A stretch of DNA of 23,109 nt from DATDRM01 sp035291705 (GTDB lineage: Bacteria; Chloroflexota; Anaerolineae; Anaerolineales; UBA4823), in assembly GCA_035291705.1 (NCBI GenBank), contig DATDRM010000054.1, positions 1 through 23,109 of the forward strand. The letters are read 5' to 3'. The translations under genes and the position numbers were made by a program. Every line of letters begins with the position of its first letter. Within the stretch, counting starts at the first letter, position 1. Positions 21,643-23,109 of the stretch are shown in pieces. The notes under the pieces are model-generated. The model was not told the DNA's origin. It did not search any database and saw only the letters and a program-made list of their open reading frames with translations.

Positions 21643-22275
21643 TTACTGCTTACGCGCTTCCCGAATCATCACGGTGCCACCTTTAGGTCCTGGAATCGCA
21701 CCACGCACGCCAAGTAAGTTTCGCTCTACATCCACCAGTACCACCCGCAGGTTTTGCACTGTTACGCGTTCGAAACCCATGTGTCCAGCGCCACGCGAGC
21801 CCTTGAAAACTCGACCGGGGGTCGTGGTCGAACCCCGAGCGCCTGGTGCCCGCCAGCGGTCAGATTGGCCATGCGTCTTCGGCCCACCCGCAAATCCATG
21901 TCGTTTGACAGCACCTTGGAAGCCTTTACCTTTGCTGGTACCGATCACATCCACCTGATCGTCTTTGACAAAGATATCGACTTTCACCAGGTCCCCTTCC
22001 TTGAGATCTGAATCTTTCACCAGAAATTCGCGCAGAAAGCGCAACGGAGTCGTTACGTTGTTGCGCTTAAGATGCCCTAATTGGCCTCCGCTGAGACGCT
22101 TCGGTTTCACTTCTTTAAAACCCAACTGCACCGCCATATAGCCATCTTTTTCAGTGGTGCGAACCTGGGTAACGTAGCATGGCCCAGCTTCGATTAAGGT
22201 TACCGGAATGGCAATTCCGTTCTCATCGAAAATCTGGGTCATGCCGATTTTCTTACCTATCAGCCCTTTTAACAT
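21643..22275 (-). CDS. rplC: 50S ribosomal protein L3
   Basis: Assembly-initiating large-subunit protein reaching toward the peptidyl-transferase centre. The 210 residues begin MLKGLIGKKIGMTQIFDENG and contain KGKGFQGAVKRHGFAGGPKTHG, RAPGARGSTTTPGRVFKG and GHMGFERVTVQNLRVV. AGGAG lies 9 nt before the ATG. It is preceded by a 208-nt spacer, unusually long for the rpsJ-rplC junction. Confidence 0.98.
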   Translation of the reverse strand: MLKGLIGKKIGMTQIFDENGIAIPVTLIEAGPCYVTQVRTTEKDGYMAVQLGFKEVKPKRLSGGQLGHLKRNNVTTPLRFLREFLVKDSDLKEGDLVKVDIFVKDDQVDVIGTSKGKGFQGAVKRHGFAGGPKTHGQSDRWRAPGARGSTTTPGRVFKGSRGAGHMGFERVTVQNLRVVLVDVERNLLGVRGAIPGPKGGTVMIREARKQ

Positions 22276-22483
22276 CTCAATTTTCTCCTGATTCTTATGT
22301 TTTTCGGGACTGCCAGCCTGGGCTTAGCTGCATCATCCCTTCCGGCATCGCAGTCAATCAGCCTGCCGCGAAGCTTTGGTTATTTTAAGTCCGCGTACAG
22401 GAATGTTCTTGCGCTGCCTCTTCCTTAATTTGTTACATTCCACTCATCAAATATCAAATCCATCAATCACAAGGATCATGGTC
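22276..22483 (-). other. 208-nt spacer between rpsJ and rplC, possible structured leader
   Basis: No coding frame with family content or good start was found. The rplC-proximal half is GC-rich and can pair GACTGC (22308-22313) with GCAGTC (22350-22355). A competing pairing GCAG (22350-22353) with CTGC (22363-22366) is also possible. The rpsJ-proximal half is AT-rich with two tandem ATCAAAT units (22446-22459). TAAAAT at about 22383-22388 on the minus strand resembles a -10, but no good -35 was seen. Confidence 0.4.
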
Positions 22484-22792
22484 TTAAATCTTAATCTCAA
22501 TATCCACGCCGGCTGGAAGATTCAGCCTCATTAACATGTCAATCGTCTTCGAATCGGGATCCAGAACGTCGATCAGTCGATTGTGAGTGCGAATCTCAAA
22601 ATGCTCATGCGAATCCTTATCAATATAAGTCGATCGACGGACGGTGAATCGCTCAATCTTGGTTGGCAAGGGTACTGGACCGACAACACGTGCCCCGGTA
22701 CGTTCTGCTGTTTCGACGATACGCTTAGCAGATTGGTCAAGGATACGGTGATCGTACGCCTTAAGGCGAATGCGGATTTTCTGCTTTGCCAT
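22484..22792 (-). CDS. rpsJ: 30S ribosomal protein S10
   Basis: Head protein that also partners NusB in antitermination. The 102 residues show KIRIRLKAYDHRILDQSAKRIVETAERTGARVVGPVPLPTKIERFTVRRSTYIDKDSHEHFEIRTHNRLIDV. AGGAG 4 nt upstream overlaps the tuf stop; only 7 nt separate the two genes. This tuf-rpsJ adjacency is common in bacteria. Confidence 0.98.
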   Translation of the reverse strand: MAKQKIRIRLKAYDHRILDQSAKRIVETAERTGARVVGPVPLPTKIERFTVRRSTYIDKDSHEHFEIRTHNRLIDVLDPDSKTIDMLMRLNLPAGVDIEIKI

Positions 22793-22799
22793 GCTGCTC

Positions 22800-23109
22800 C
22801 TATTTCAGAATCTTGGTGATCACGCCGGCGCCGACGGTCAGGCCACCTTCGCGGATGGCAAACTTCGAACCTTGCTCCAGCGCCACCGGCACGATCAACT
22901 CCACTTCCAGGTTCACATTATCACCCGGCATCACCATCTCGACCCCTTCCGGCAACTTGATCGTCCCCGTCACGTCCATCGTCCGGATGTAAAACTGCGG
23001 CCGGTACCCACTGAAAAACGCCTTGTGCCGCCCCCCTTCTTCCCGCCTCAGCACATACACTTCGCTCATGAACTTGGTGTGCGGTGTGATGCTCCCCGGC
23101 TTCGCCACC
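22800..23109 (-). CDS. tuf: Elongation factor Tu, C-terminal part (runs off the window)
   Basis: Only the last roughly 103 codons are present; the gene continues beyond the right edge. The visible part is EF-Tu domain III: AKPGSITPHTKF, EVYVLRREEGGRHKAFFSGYRPQFYIRT, DVTG, MVMPGDNV, and a C-terminal FAIREGGLTVGAGVITKIL. EF-Tu delivers aminoacyl-tRNA to the ribosome using GTP; its GTPase domain is outside the window. Its short distance to rpsJ suggests co-transcription. Confidence 0.98.
   Translation of the reverse strand, partial: VAKPGSITPHTKFMSEVYVLRREEGGRHKAFFSGYRPQFYIRTMDVTGTIKLPEGVEMVMPGDNVNLEVELIVPVALEQGSKFAIREGGLTVGAGVITKILK

Noticed and set aside
22460..22483. Ten-codon frame starting at an ATG just after rpsJ (minus strand)
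   Set aside because: No ribosome site or family content; too short to support.

Overview
The window is bacterial chromosome dominated by one long ribosomal-protein locus read on the minus strand, from the 3' end of tuf at the right edge leftward. The order is tuf(partial)-rpsJ-rplC-rplD-rplW-rplB-rpsS-rplV-rpsC-rplP-rpmC-rpsQ-rplN-rplX-rplE-rpsN-rpsH-rplF-rplR-rpsE-rpmD-rplO-secY-adk-map-rpmJ-rpsM-rpsK-rpsD-rpoA-rplQ-truA-rplM-rpsI-mazG. This is the classical S10-spc-alpha superoperon followed by the truA/L13/S9 group and a methylase-MazG fusion gene. Zinc-binding forms of S4, S14, L24 and L36 are all present. Together with the fused MazG, an AIM24-family protein and a tryptophanase, the gene set is most like a Chloroflexota (Anaerolineae-type) genome. 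That placement is an inference from recognised protein style, not a search result.

Left region (1-4052). A complete insertion sequence fills about 1-1432. It has 28-bp imperfect terminal inverted repeats (25/28) and one minus-strand mutator-like DDE transposase. Just beyond it a plus-strand unit of three genes begins: tryptophanase (tnaA), a 104-residue four-cysteine protein of unknown function overlapping tnaA by 4 nt, and an AIM24-family protein. A candidate extended -10 promoter lies between the IS and tnaA. The plus-strand unit converges on mazG, and a perfect 16-bp inverted repeat sits at the junction.

Ribosomal region (4049-23109). Translational coupling is tight in many places: 4-nt overlaps for rplP/rpmC, rpmC/rpsQ and rpsQ/rplN, a 1-nt overlap for rplW/rplB, and an 8-nt overlap for rpsE/rpmD. 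The locus supplies ribosomal proteins, the protein-export channel SecY, adenylate kinase, N-terminal methionine removal (Map), the RNA polymerase alpha subunit and tRNA pseudouridylation. The usual infA between map and rpmJ is missing; a consensus -10 (TATAAT) and a leader hairpin occupy the 77-nt gap.

The spacers hold the least expected signals. Two (rpsI-mazG and rplQ-truA) contain arrays of degenerate 7-bp repeats arranged as large inverted repeats. Others hold leader hairpins (before rplM, rpsC, rpmJ and rpoA), and there is an unusual 208-nt spacer between rpsJ and rplC. No gene-free stretch exceeds 300 bases. No tRNA, rRNA or CRISPR array was seen.
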